From NCBI GenBank assembly GCA_030041985.1, contig JASIAM010000328.1, forward strand, positions 1 through 32,656: a stretch of 32,656 bases of DNA, written 5' to 3'. The first letter of the stretch is position 1; every line of letters begins with the position of its first letter. A program made the translations under genes and the position numbers. The notes beneath the pieces were generated by a model that saw only the letters and a program-made list of their open reading frames with translations, ran no database searches and had not been told where the DNA came from. This DNA comes from Bryobacteraceae bacterium. GTDB lineage: Bacteria > Acidobacteriota > Terriglobia > Bryobacterales > Bryobacteraceae. Shown in pieces: positions 1-8,230 of this stretch.

Positions 1-238
1 TCGCATCGCCACCGGCCCCACCATCCCGCCGCCGGTTGATGAAGACATCCGCATCGCCACCGGCCCCACCATCCCGCCGCCGGTTGATGAAGACATTCGC
101 ATCGCCACCGGCCCCACCATTCCGCCGCCGGTTGATGAAGACATTCGCATCGCCACCGGCCCCACCATTCCGCCGCCGGTTGATGAAGACATCCGCATCG
201 CCACCGGCCCCACCATTCCGCCACCGGTTGATGAAGAC
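1..238 (+). repeat. 48-bp tandem repeat, five units
   Basis: Unit boundaries fall at 47, 95, 143 and 191, and the fifth unit ends at 238. A truncated sixth copy (attcgcatcgc) leads into the stop codon. The first unit is cut by the window edge, so more copies may lie to the left. The 48-bp period is a multiple of three and keeps the reading frame. Confidence 0.95.
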
Positions 239-256
239 ATTCGCATCGCGGCTTGA
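2..256 (+). CDS. C-terminal part of a tandem-repeat peptide or protein; 5' end lies outside the window
   Basis: The frame beginning at base 2 is open from the left edge and stops at TGA 254-256. It encodes five copies of the 16-residue unit IRIATGPTIPPPVDED (the first copy lacks its first Ile) and ends in IRIAA. The copies differ at the DNA level only at wobble positions: ATC/ATT for two isoleucines and CCG/CCA for one proline. All are synonymous in this frame and amino-acid changing in the neighbouring frame, which also has an ATG-started ORF (36-356), so this frame is the translated one. Each unit has two Thr followed by a proline run and an acidic triad. There is no signal peptide or membrane segment in the visible part. 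It may be a multi-core peptide precursor or a Pro-rich tail of a larger protein. The function is not known. Confidence 0.72.
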   Translation, partial: RIATGPTIPPPVDEDIRIATGPTIPPPVDEDIRIATGPTIPPPVDEDIRIATGPTIPPPVDEDIRIATGPTIPPPVDEDIRIAA

Positions 257-383
257 TGGCGGGCCCGTGCGCCCAAATCACGCTCCAGTCCGGAGCCTTC
301 GGGAAGGTTACGTGAACCGAACACCTACTTCACTTAGCGGGTTTAGTGCCGACTAGGGGCCAAAGTCGCGCTCGCTTCCAGCT

Positions 384-1373
384 TTACTTCAGTAGTCTCA
401 CTGCATTCTCCCGCTCAATGCCCCTTAATTCGCTTGCCCCAAATCTCTGCGCCGCCAGTCCTGCGATCACTTCCGCGCCGGTCCGATACGGATAGTCCGT
501 CCCAAACAGAATCTGTGCCGGAGGCGCGATCTTGAGTAGGGCAGCCAGCGCTCCAGGATGGTTCGCCTGCGCCGTGTCGTAGTAAAACTTTCTCAGCTCA
601 AACAGCAAGCCTTGCGGTAGCACTTTCTCCCGGTCTTGACTCGTCTTCTCTTCATATTGAAACCGGCTCAAAAGGAAAGGCATGGTTCCGCCGCCATGGG
701 AAAAAATCCAGCGAATGGCCGGATACCGCGCGGCTGTCCCGCTGAACAGCAGGCTGGCAATGGTGCGCGTCGTATCGGTCGCCCATTCAATATCCGCGGC
801 CGCCACGCCGACTTTCAGATTCGCGCAGCAATCCGGCGAATGCGGATGCGTGTACACCACCGCTTTGCGCCGGTTCAACTCCCCCCACACCGGCGCAAAC
901 GCTCGATCGCCCAGCCATTTGTCGCCATAACTCGTCATCAGTCCGATTCCTTCTGCCTTCAGTGAGTCCAGGGCGTACTCCATTTCCTTCAGGCTTGCGT
1001 CCACATCCGGCAGCGGCAGCACGGCGAAGAGCCCAAACCGCCCGGTGTACGACTGTCTCATCCGTGCCCCATACTCGTTGACTTCGCGCGCCAGCCGCCG
1101 CGCCACTGCAACATCCGGAAAGATTACGTTAGGCGGCGAAAGCGACACTATGGCCGCTACGATGCCGCTCTTATCCATTTCCTCTATAGAACTGGCTGGT
1201 GTCCACCGCGGCGAGGCCGGTTGCCCCAGCTTCACGATCGCCTCCGAATAACTCGGCGGAAATAAATGATGGTGGATGTCGATGCGGAACGGCTCGCTTC
1301 CCGCCCCGTGCAGCAGCCCGCTGGCGCCCGCGGCAAGTAAGCCACGCGAAAACTCCCGGCGATTGAGGTCCAT
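384..1373 (-). CDS. Tat-exported amidohydrolase (amidohydrolase_2 / ACMSD-like)
   Basis: A 329-aa protein of the metal-dependent TIM-barrel amidohydrolase family related to aminocarboxymuconate-semialdehyde decarboxylase. The N-terminus NRREFSRGLLAAGASG carries a twin-arginine-type signal. The metal-binding start of the barrel is the IDIHHH stretch, with histidines at about residues 34-36, and the late catalytic Asp is in FGTDYPY (about D293). Internal histidines (YTHPHSP and FSHGGG) fit further metal ligands. The substrate cannot be assigned. The family covers decarboxylases and hydrolases of small aromatic or lactone compounds. No strong ribosome binding site precedes the ATG, but a TAGAAT box lies 11 nt upstream (plus-strand 1385-1390), so the leader is probably very short. 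It lies downstream of the TonB-dependent receptor on the same strand, with 98 bases between, and may be read through from it. Confidence 0.85.
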   Translation of the reverse strand: MDLNRREFSRGLLAAGASGLLHGAGSEPFRIDIHHHLFPPSYSEAIVKLGQPASPRWTPASSIEEMDKSGIVAAIVSLSPPNVIFPDVAVARRLAREVNEYGARMRQSYTGRFGLFAVLPLPDVDASLKEMEYALDSLKAEGIGLMTSYGDKWLGDRAFAPVWGELNRRKAVVYTHPHSPDCCANLKVGVAAADIEWATDTTRTIASLLFSGTAARYPAIRWIFSHGGGTMPFLLSRFQYEEKTSQDREKVLPQGLLFELRKFYYDTAQANHPGALAALLKIAPPAQILFGTDYPYRTGAEVIAGLAAQRFGASELRGIERENAVRLLK

Positions 1374-1471
1374 AATGGTTCCCGATTCTATCGCAACCGC
1401 CGCCCGTACTCGCCGGAGTTGCGCCAGACCTCTTTAAAACCGTGACCAGAGATGCTCTACAACCAACTTGA

Positions 1472-4400
1472 TCAGAAAGTGAAACGAGCGATCAGTGTGC
1501 CAGTGCGCGGCAGTTGGTACAATTGCCCGACCACGGCATTTTGCGTATAGCTGGGGGCCACATTCGGTCCCGAAACCACCAGGTTGATCACGCCGAAGCC
1601 GCCCGTGTACTGTCCCGCTGAATTCTGCGTCGGCTTTGTTTGGGGTGCGGTCGTGCTCGGATTGCCGATTTGCGTGCGGTTGAAGATATTGACGAACTCG
1701 GCGCGAATTTGCAGCGAATACCGTTCCTTGAAGCGGAAAGTACGGCTCAGATTGGCGTTCTCCTGCGGGCGCCGCGCCTGCCGGAAATCGCCGTACAGAG
1801 TGCCGGTTGCAGGACCGAACGTGCCGTTGGCAGGGTTCGCCCACGCAGCCGGATTCAGCACAACATCTTGATACGGATTGATGCAGCCGCAGTTCAGGTT
1901 CTTGATGTAAAGCGGCTGGCCGGGCACGCGGTACTCTTCACTGCCGCCCAGGTAATTGGTGTTTGTCGCCGCCGGCGGCGTCAGGGGCAAGCCACTGCCG
2001 TATTGCAGAAACGCCCCGATCGCCCAATCCTTCGTGACCGCTGCGACGTATTTGTTCTGGAACCAGCGCTGTGTCGTGTACAGAATGTTCGCATTGAACA
2101 GGAACGGCTGGTCGGTGGGTTGCAGCGACTTCACCGAGTCCGCGTACAGGTTGGGCCGGATGCCTACGAACGCCCGCGACCAGGTAAAGGTTCCATTCAC
2201 CGCAAGCCCATGCGAAAGCCGTTTCGTGCCTTTCATCTGCAGCGAATCGTACCAGGTGCGTCCCGTCGGCGAATTCTGAACCGTGATCGTGCTGAATTGC
2301 GGGTACGGCCGCAACGCGTTCAGCAAGGTGTTGCTGCTGGAATAGCCGGAATACGGCACAATGTTCCCCAGTCGCGACACCACCGCCGCGTTCGATAGCG
2401 CGTCGCCTAGCAAGAGATTGTCGGTCGGATTGCTGTATGGGTTCAACCCGTACGCCGCGAACGCTTGCGGGGAAACCTGGTTCAGGTAGCCCAGCGGCCC
2501 GGTCCACCAAACCCCGCGGTTGCCTACGTATGCCGCTTCAATCAACGTATTCGACGTGATTTCGCGCTGGACGCCGATACTCCACTGGTTCTGTCGCGGC
2601 GGCCGCGCAGCGCCCGGATCAAGGTAGGAAAGGAATCCGCTCGAGGTCGCCCCTGGCAAAGGCGTCTGGCCAGGATTGAAATTCGGCCAGACCGGTTGTG
2701 GAATCGTTCCCGGAACGTTCACTTGATTGAACGCACCGATGCCGACTGCGGTGTTGGTAATATCCGCCGTGTTCTGCAGGTTGATATCCGGTGGGAAGCC
2801 GTACGCAAAGCCCCAGCCGCCGCGGAACACCGTCTTGGCATTGATCTGATAAGCGATACCGAGCCGTGGCGCGACCGCGTAGGGATACGTGCTCACGAAG
2901 GAGCAATTGCAAGTTGCCTGAAAAATTGCGGCGCCGAGACGTCCGCCCGCCGCTGGATTCGGCACATTTAAACCGAGATCAGCCGAGCGCCCGTACTCTT
3001 CCGTGGCCGGCGTCGCCAAGTCCCACCGCAACCCGTACGTTACGGTGAGCTTGCGCGTCATCTTCCAGGAATCCTGCGCAAACACTGCCCACTGTTGCTT
3101 GAACATGCGCGCGTCCACCGGGGCGTACTGTGTCGCCTGTGTGACGTCGCCCAGCAGGAAATTCGCATACGGGAAACCCGAGGTGTAAGCCCCTGTTGAC
3201 AGGGCTTCGGGAATCGAGGTTGCGCCCGGGCTGGTTACGGTGCCCAGCGAGGAATTGGCGACGCCCGCGTTGGTCAGTCCACCGAAGTACAGGCCCACTC
3301 CAGTGGGCGGCGCTGTGATCTGTGCCTGGAACCAGGCCTCCATACCGAACTTGTATGTATGATTGCCGTGAACCCAGGTGGTGTTGGCGTTGAACGAGGG
3401 ACGTTCCGTGTGGGTCGCGGTATGCGCCAACGCGTTGCCCAATTGCTGCATGCCGCCCAGATTATTCGGCAAGGTCACGTCGCCGGCAATTATCGTCGGA
3501 AAGTTATAGCTGCCCTCGCAGCCCTGCAGGTCGAGCAGTGACATGCAATTCACCGTCTTACCCTGCTGAGTAATCGGGCTGTGGTCGTAGAAGTAAATCA
3601 TCGAATAGCCCAAGCCCACGTGTGCTAGCACCGTAGGCGTCACCGTGTAATCAAAGTTCGCCCGGTACGTTGGGCCGCCGATGGGAATGGAGCCGCGCGC
3701 GCCCGTAATCAGATCCGGCAACCCATCCGCGTTCCCATTGGGAGTTGTGTATTGCGCGTCTGTCTCGGTGTGGTGGTAATAAAAGGAGAACTTTAGCTTA
3801 GCCGATAGGATCTGATCTACTTTGATCGACGGAATCGTCGTGGTGCGCACGCCCAGATCGTACCCGTTGTAATTGCTGGTGGGGTTGGAGTTCGAGAGCG
3901 GCGGCAAAACGTTCTGAATGGCTACCGACACCGGGTTGAAGCGCGATATTGGAATGATATTATTCGGGAATGGGTTGGCCACCACCACGCCGGCTGCGGT
4001 AGTTGTCCGGGTCGACGGGTCGTAAATCTCGTTCGCGAAGACCGGCCGCCCCAGAGCGTCCGTGGCGATCGAAGCGGTCGGGACACCGAGGTTCGGATTG
4101 AATCCCGTGCCGCCGGCCGGAGAAATCGACGAAAAATTACCTGCTTGGTACGCAGCAGTCGGCAGCGTGTCCGGGAAGGTGAGTGCCTGGGCCTCTTTGT
4201 AGCGTTCGTAGGAGAAAAAGAAGAACGTGCGGTCCTTTCCGTTATAGATTTTGGGAATCCAAACCGGTCCGCCGAACGTGCCTCCCCAGTCATTACGCCG
4301 GTTTTCCGGCCTGAATTTGCCGCCCTCGGGTGTGTACGAGAACGGATCGCCCGCATTCAGAAATTCGTTCACGAAATATTCGAAGCCCGTGCCGTGGAAT

Positions 4401-5143
4401 TCATTGGTGCCCGATTTCATCGTGATATTGAACAGCCCGCCCCCCGCCTGCCCGAATTCCGGCGCGTAATTGCTCGTCTGGACCGCCATTTCCTGAATGG
4501 CATCCGCGTTCGGCATGTTCTGCATGATGGCGTATGCCACCGTGTGATTGGTATTGTCCAGGCCTTCAATGCGGTACGCGGCCGTGTTCGTGGGCGCGCC
4601 GTTCACGATCATGTTGTAGTTGGCAAAATAGTTCACGCCCGGCAGAAACACGGCTGCGTTGTAAGGATTGCGAATCCCGTTGCTGCCGGCATTGGCGGTG
4701 CCGACCCCCAGTATCGGCAACGAGTCCAATTGGCTCAACGTGATATTGTGCGCGACGTCCCCACTCTCTGTCCTGAGCAAAGAGGCGTCCGCCTGCACAG
4801 TCACCGATTCGGACGCGGCACCGACTTCGAGCGCTACGTCGATGCGCAGCACCTGCGCCGCGGCCACCGTGATACCGGCCCGCACGTATTTCTTGAACCC
4901 CGTGGCCTGCACCGAAACTTCATAGCTGCCTACTGGCAGGTCTACCACCGTATAGTTGCCCGTATCGGTGCTCGCCGCCGTATAGGAAACTGCGGTTTCC
5001 TCATTTTTTACGTCAACCGACGCGCCGGCAATCACTGCGCCCGCCGGATCGGAGACAGTTCCTGTAATCGTGCCCGTACCCGCCTGGCCAAACAACGACA
5101 TAGAGCAAAGCAACGCCCCGAACGCAACCGCGACTGCGCGCAT
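1472..5143 (-). CDS. TonB-dependent receptor with N-terminal carboxypeptidase-regulatory-like domain (Oar-like)
   Basis: A 1223-aa outer-membrane receptor. In order: signal peptide (MRAVAVAFGALLCSMSLFGQ), a beta-sandwich carboxypeptidase-regulatory-like domain (about residues 24-110, starting GTGTITGTVSDPAGAVIAGA), a plug region with TESGDVAHNITLSQLDSLPI, then a long beta-barrel rich in aromatic and Asn/Gly repeats, ending in a terminal Phe (LIARFTF) as expected for BAM-dependent insertion. Proteins of this size and layout are strongly expanded in Acidobacteriota and are thought to import oligosaccharides or other large nutrients; the ligand is unknown here. I place the start at ATG 5143 because GAGAGG lies 7 nt upstream (5156-5151). 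An in-frame TTG at 5161 would put that Shine-Dalgarno inside the gene. A good sigma70-like promoter lies upstream. Confidence 0.9.
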   Translation of the reverse strand: MRAVAVAFGALLCSMSLFGQAGTGTITGTVSDPAGAVIAGASVDVKNEETAVSYTAASTDTGNYTVVDLPVGSYEVSVQATGFKKYVRAGITVAAAQVLRIDVALEVGAASESVTVQADASLLRTESGDVAHNITLSQLDSLPILGVGTANAGSNGIRNPYNAAVFLPGVNYFANYNMIVNGAPTNTAAYRIEGLDNTNHTVAYAIMQNMPNADAIQEMAVQTSNYAPEFGQAGGGLFNITMKSGTNEFHGTGFEYFVNEFLNAGDPFSYTPEGGKFRPENRRNDWGGTFGGPVWIPKIYNGKDRTFFFFSYERYKEAQALTFPDTLPTAAYQAGNFSSISPAGGTGFNPNLGVPTASIATDALGRPVFANEIYDPSTRTTTAAGVVVANPFPNNIIPISRFNPVSVAIQNVLPPLSNSNPTSNYNGYDLGVRTTTIPSIKVDQILSAKLKFSFYYHHTETDAQYTTPNGNADGLPDLITGARGSIPIGGPTYRANFDYTVTPTVLAHVGLGYSMIYFYDHSPITQQGKTVNCMSLLDLQGCEGSYNFPTIIAGDVTLPNNLGGMQQLGNALAHTATHTERPSFNANTTWVHGNHTYKFGMEAWFQAQITAPPTGVGLYFGGLTNAGVANSSLGTVTSPGATSIPEALSTGAYTSGFPYANFLLGDVTQATQYAPVDARMFKQQWAVFAQDSWKMTRKLTVTYGLRWDLATPATEEYGRSADLGLNVPNPAAGGRLGAAIFQATCNCSFVSTYPYAVAPRLGIAYQINAKTVFRGGWGFAYGFPPDINLQNTADITNTAVGIGAFNQVNVPGTIPQPVWPNFNPGQTPLPGATSSGFLSYLDPGAARPPRQNQWSIGVQREITSNTLIEAAYVGNRGVWWTGPLGYLNQVSPQAFAAYGLNPYSNPTDNLLLGDALSNAAVVSRLGNIVPYSGYSSSNTLLNALRPYPQFSTITVQNSPTGRTWYDSLQMKGTKRLSHGLAVNGTFTWSRAFVGIRPNLYADSVKSLQPTDQPFLFNANILYTTQRWFQNKYVAAVTKDWAIGAFLQYGSGLPLTPPAATNTNYLGGSEEYRVPGQPLYIKNLNCGCINPYQDVVLNPAAWANPANGTFGPATGTLYGDFRQARRPQENANLSRTFRFKERYSLQIRAEFVNIFNRTQIGNPSTTAPQTKPTQNSAGQYTGGFGVINLVVSGPNVAPSYTQNAVVGQLYQLPRTGTLIARFTF

Positions 5144-5176
5144 TTTCTGACCTCTCGCCAAATTTTATCGACTAAT

Positions 5177-5214
5177 GGAACCCCTAAATCACCCCTTTTC
5201 ACACAAAGGGTTCC
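5177..5214 (-). promoter_or_regulatory. Two mutually exclusive hairpins in the receptor leader
   Basis: GGAACCC (5177-5183) and GGGTTCC (5208-5214) form an outer 7-bp stem. CCCTTT (5193-5198) and AAAGGG (5205-5210) form an alternative 6-bp stem with a 6-nt loop. Both use bases 5208-5210, so only one can form at a time. This could be a leader switch or a DNA operator. The predicted transcription start is close to the outer arm, which weakens the RNA version. Confidence 0.35.
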
Positions 5215-5218
5215 CGGA

Positions 5219-5248
5219 ATGATATCGATTTAAATAGTGATATGTCAA
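5219..5248 (-). promoter_or_regulatory. Sigma70-like promoter of the TonB-dependent receptor
   Basis: On the minus strand there is a perfect -35 TTGACA (plus 5243-5248) and a -10 TATCAT (plus 5219-5224), with an 18-bp AT-rich spacer. Transcription would start near 5212, giving a leader of about 70 nt before the ATG at 5143. Confidence 0.65.
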
Positions 5249-5422
5249 CTATGGATAGCGGCCTCTCGCTTTGGCACTTGCCTCAGTGGGCTGCACGTTG
5301 GCGGCGATGCGAAAACGCGGCTGTCGAGAGTATGGACTCTGACGATCACTCTGCGGCCTCTGCTCCTCCGTGGCCCAGGTTTTGATTTTAAATTTGTCTT
5401 CCTCTGCGGTGAACTGAACTTC

Positions 5423-7495
5423 CTATGCCAGCCCCGATCGCCGCAGCAGCGCCTCCGGGTCCGGCTCTCTCCCCATGAACTCCCGGTACAGCACGGCTGG
5501 GTCTTCGCTGTCGCCGCGCGACAAGATTTTCGTCCGGAATTCGCCCCCGATTTGCCGGCTGAAAATGCCATGATCGCGGAACCGCGTGAATGCATCGGCA
5601 TCCAGCACTTCCGCCCACTTGTAGGAATAGTATCCCGAACCGTAGCCCACCGGGTTTGAAAACAGATGCGTAAATCCGGCAATCATCGCATAATTGGACG
5701 GCAGCGGCGCGGGGCTGAATTCCTGCAAGACTCCACGGGTATAAGTAATCGGGTCCGGGTCCTTTCCGGGTTGATAGCGGATGTGCAGCAAAAGGTCCGC
5801 GAACCCGAATCCGAGCTGGCGCATCTGCGCGTTGGCCGCGCGAAAGGTCCGCGCCCGCTTCATTCTCTGGAACAGTTCTTCCGGAATCGGTTCCCCCGTT
5901 TCCCAGTGGCGCGCGAACAAGTCCAGCGCCGGCCGTTCCCAGCACCAGTTCTCCATGATCTGCGAAGGCAGCTCCACGAAATCCCATGCCACGCTGGTGC
6001 CGGCCAGCGACCGGATCCCCACCCGGCTCAGCAAATGGTGCAGCAAATGGCCGAACTCATGGAAAATGGTCTCCACTTCGCGGTGTGTCAGCAGCGCCGG
6101 CTTGCCCCCCACCGGCGGCGTCAGGTTGCCGCAAATCAAACCGGTATGCGGCTCGAAGCCATCCCGCGCCGGTCCCCCGGTGATCAGCGCATCCATCCAC
6201 GCGCCGCCCCGCTTGTTTTCGCGCGGATACCAGTCCGAGTAGAAGCCGCCCAGCAAAGTGCCGTCCTCATCGCGGAGATTATAAAAACGCACCTGCGCGT
6301 CCCATCCCGCGACGCCGGGCTCTTCCGATACGCGTACCCCGTACAGCCGGCGCACCAGCTCGAATAACCCTTCCACCACTTGTGACAGAGGAAAGTAAGG
6401 CCGCAGCGCCTCTTCGTCGAAATCGTACAGCGCCGCTCTCTGCTTTTCAGCGTAATAGCCAATGTCCCACGGCTCCAGCTCCGGTGCCCCCGCGCCTTCG
6501 AGCGTGCGCCGGAAATCCAGCAGTTCCCGATTCTCCTCCCCGAATCGGCGCACGGTCTTCTCTTTGAGATCTTCGAGAAACGCAAACGCCCGCGCGCCCG
6601 TGTGCGCCATACGGTCTTCCAGCACAAAATCCGCAAAATCGCCGAACCCCAGCAAGCGCGCTTTCTCGTTTCGCAATTCCAAAATCCGCGTGATCAGCGG
6701 CCGGTTATCCCACGGCTCAGCGGTTGCGCGCACACAGTACGCCTCGTAGAACTGCCGCCGTATGCGGGCGTCATCCAGGTAGGTCATGATGGCGAAATAG
6801 TCCGGGGCCTGCAGCGTGAAACGCCACCCCTCCTGCCCCTTGCGCGCCGCGCTTTCCCGCGCCGCCGCGATCGCCGTAGGAGGCAACCCCGCCAGTTGCG
6901 CTTCGTCTGTCACCCGCAATTCAAAAGCATTGGTTGCGTCCAGCACATTCTCGGAAAACTTGGTCGTAAGCTGGATCAGCTCGACATCGATTTCCTCCAG
7001 CCTCTTCTTGCCGGCCGTATCCAGGTCCGCCCCATGCCGGCGAAACGCATCTATGGTTTTGTCCAGAAAACGGCGCCGCTCGCCGCTAAGCGCCTGCGCT
7101 TCCGGGGTTGCCCCATAGCTCTTGATCGCCTGCCAAAGCCGGGCATTCAGCGGAATACCCGAGTAAAACGCGCTCACCGGCGGCTGCACCGCATTCAGAG
7201 CGGCCCGCAATTCCGGATACGTGGCCACCGATTCTAAATGCCGCACCACCGCCATCGCAAAGTCGAGCGGCTCGGTGAGTTGATCCAAGGCCTCCATGGT
7301 ATTCGCAAACGTGCGCTCGCCGGGCTGTTCCGCCAGCGCGACGAGGCGCGCCCGGGCTTCCTCCAGCAGCTTGCCTATGCTGGGTTCGACATCGGCTGCG
7401 TGGATCTGGTCAAAGGGAATGTGAAATTGGGGCCTTAACAAGGCATTCGATTGTTTCGGACTGGACACATTACTGAGCGTAGCATCGCCTGGCAT
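5423..7495 (-). CDS. M3 family oligopeptidase (peptidyl-dipeptidase Dcp / oligopeptidase A type)
   Basis: A zinc metallopeptidase of about 690 residues that cleaves short peptides. The thermolysin-like zinc motif HEFGH lies at about residues 479-483, and the third ligand Glu is probably in WDFVELPSQIMENW about 25 residues later. The long helical N-terminal half (about 1-350) fits the M3 fold that encloses a deep channel limiting substrates to oligopeptides. There is no signal peptide, so it is cytosolic and probably has a peptide recycling role. I choose ATG 7495 (MPGDATLSN) because GAGG sits 5 nt upstream; an in-frame ATG at 7531 lacks such a site and would overlap the start of the divergent phosphatase gene. 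The length is normal for the family. Confidence 0.9.
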   Translation of the reverse strand: MPGDATLSNVSSPKQSNALLRPQFHIPFDQIHAADVEPSIGKLLEEARARLVALAEQPGERTFANTMEALDQLTEPLDFAMAVVRHLESVATYPELRAALNAVQPPVSAFYSGIPLNARLWQAIKSYGATPEAQALSGERRRFLDKTIDAFRRHGADLDTAGKKRLEEIDVELIQLTTKFSENVLDATNAFELRVTDEAQLAGLPPTAIAAARESAARKGQEGWRFTLQAPDYFAIMTYLDDARIRRQFYEAYCVRATAEPWDNRPLITRILELRNEKARLLGFGDFADFVLEDRMAHTGARAFAFLEDLKEKTVRRFGEENRELLDFRRTLEGAGAPELEPWDIGYYAEKQRAALYDFDEEALRPYFPLSQVVEGLFELVRRLYGVRVSEEPGVAGWDAQVRFYNLRDEDGTLLGGFYSDWYPRENKRGGAWMDALITGGPARDGFEPHTGLICGNLTPPVGGKPALLTHREVETIFHEFGHLLHHLLSRVGIRSLAGTSVAWDFVELPSQIMENWCWERPALDLFARHWETGEPIPEELFQRMKRARTFRAANAQMRQLGFGFADLLLHIRYQPGKDPDPITYTRGVLQEFSPAPLPSNYAMIAGFTHLFSNPVGYGSGYYSYKWAEVLDADAFTRFRDHGIFSRQIGGEFRTKILSRGDSEDPAVLYREFMGREPDPEALLRRSGLA

Positions 7496-7519
7496 AGAAT
7501 CCTCGATACCATAAAATCT

Positions 7520-8167
7520 ATGAGATCGCACGGCCGCCTCCGGTCACTTCTCCCCGTGCTCGCTAGTGCGCCGGCCATTTTGCTGATGGCCGCCGCCGGG
7601 CACGCGCAGTCTCTTTCCGGCCAAGCTCTTTCCGGCAAAGCCCTGCTCAGCGCTTTGCGCCGCGGCGGCTACGTCATCGTGATGCGCCACGCCAGTTCCC
7701 CCCGCGAAGCGCCTGATGCCAAAACTGCCAACCCCGATAATGTCAATCGCGAGCGCCAGTTAGACGCCGAAGGCCGCGCCACCGCTACCGCTATGGGCAA
7801 GGCCTTCCGTGCTCTCCAAATCCCAATCGGCGAGATCGATTCCAGCCCCACCTACCGCGCCCTCGAAACTGTGCGCCTGGCGCAGTTCGGCGCCGCGAAA
7901 CCCATCCCCCAACTCGGCGATAACGGCCGGAGCATGCAGATCTCGACCGAAGCGCAGGCCGCCTGGCTGCAGGCCAAAGTCAAAGATTTCCCCACCGGCA
8001 CCAATACCTTGATCGTTACTCACTCTCCTAACATGAGCCGCGCCTTCCCCCAGTGGACCACCGGCCTCGCGGATGGCGAGGCCCTCATCTTTGGACCCAA
8101 CGGCAAAGGCGGCGCAACCCTCGTGGCGCGCGTGAAGATCGAGGAGTGGCCACGGTTGGCACAGTAA
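7520..8167 (+). CDS. Exported histidine phosphatase superfamily protein
   Basis: A 215-aa protein of the phosphoglycerate-mutase-like fold. It begins with a signal peptide (MRSHGRLRSLLPVLASAPAILLMAAAGHAQS) and so acts outside the cytoplasm. The catalytic motif is VIVMRHASS, with R56 and the nucleophile H57 (RHA instead of the more usual RHG). The second catalytic histidine is in THSPNMS (about H168), and SSPTYRALETVR supplies the other conserved arginines. The substrate is unknown. An in-frame upstream ATG at 7451 would place the signal peptide internally, so I prefer ATG 7520. Its start is only 24 bp from that of the divergent M3 peptidase, so the two promoters must lie within each other's coding regions. 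Confidence 0.83.
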   Translation: MRSHGRLRSLLPVLASAPAILLMAAAGHAQSLSGQALSGKALLSALRRGGYVIVMRHASSPREAPDAKTANPDNVNRERQLDAEGRATATAMGKAFRALQIPIGEIDSSPTYRALETVRLAQFGAAKPIPQLGDNGRSMQISTEAQAAWLQAKVKDFPTGTNTLIVTHSPNMSRAFPQWTTGLADGEALIFGPNGKGGATLVARVKIEEWPRLAQ

Positions 8168-8230
8168 GTCTGGCACAGGCCGCCATCCCTGCACCGTTAT
8201 CAATCCCCCGGTTCGTGCTAAATTGTACCC

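Noticed and set aside
1-238. CRISPR array
   Set aside because: The 48-bp units are contiguous with no variable spacers and encode a repeated peptide.
36-356. 106-aa open frame with an ATG start over the left-edge repeats
   Set aside because: Variation between repeat copies changes amino acids in this frame and is silent in the frame starting at base 2, so this one is not the translated frame.
4145-5233. 362-aa open frame on the plus strand opposite the TonB-dependent receptor
   Set aside because: It is a shadow of the receptor's codons, with no domain, signal or ribosome binding site.
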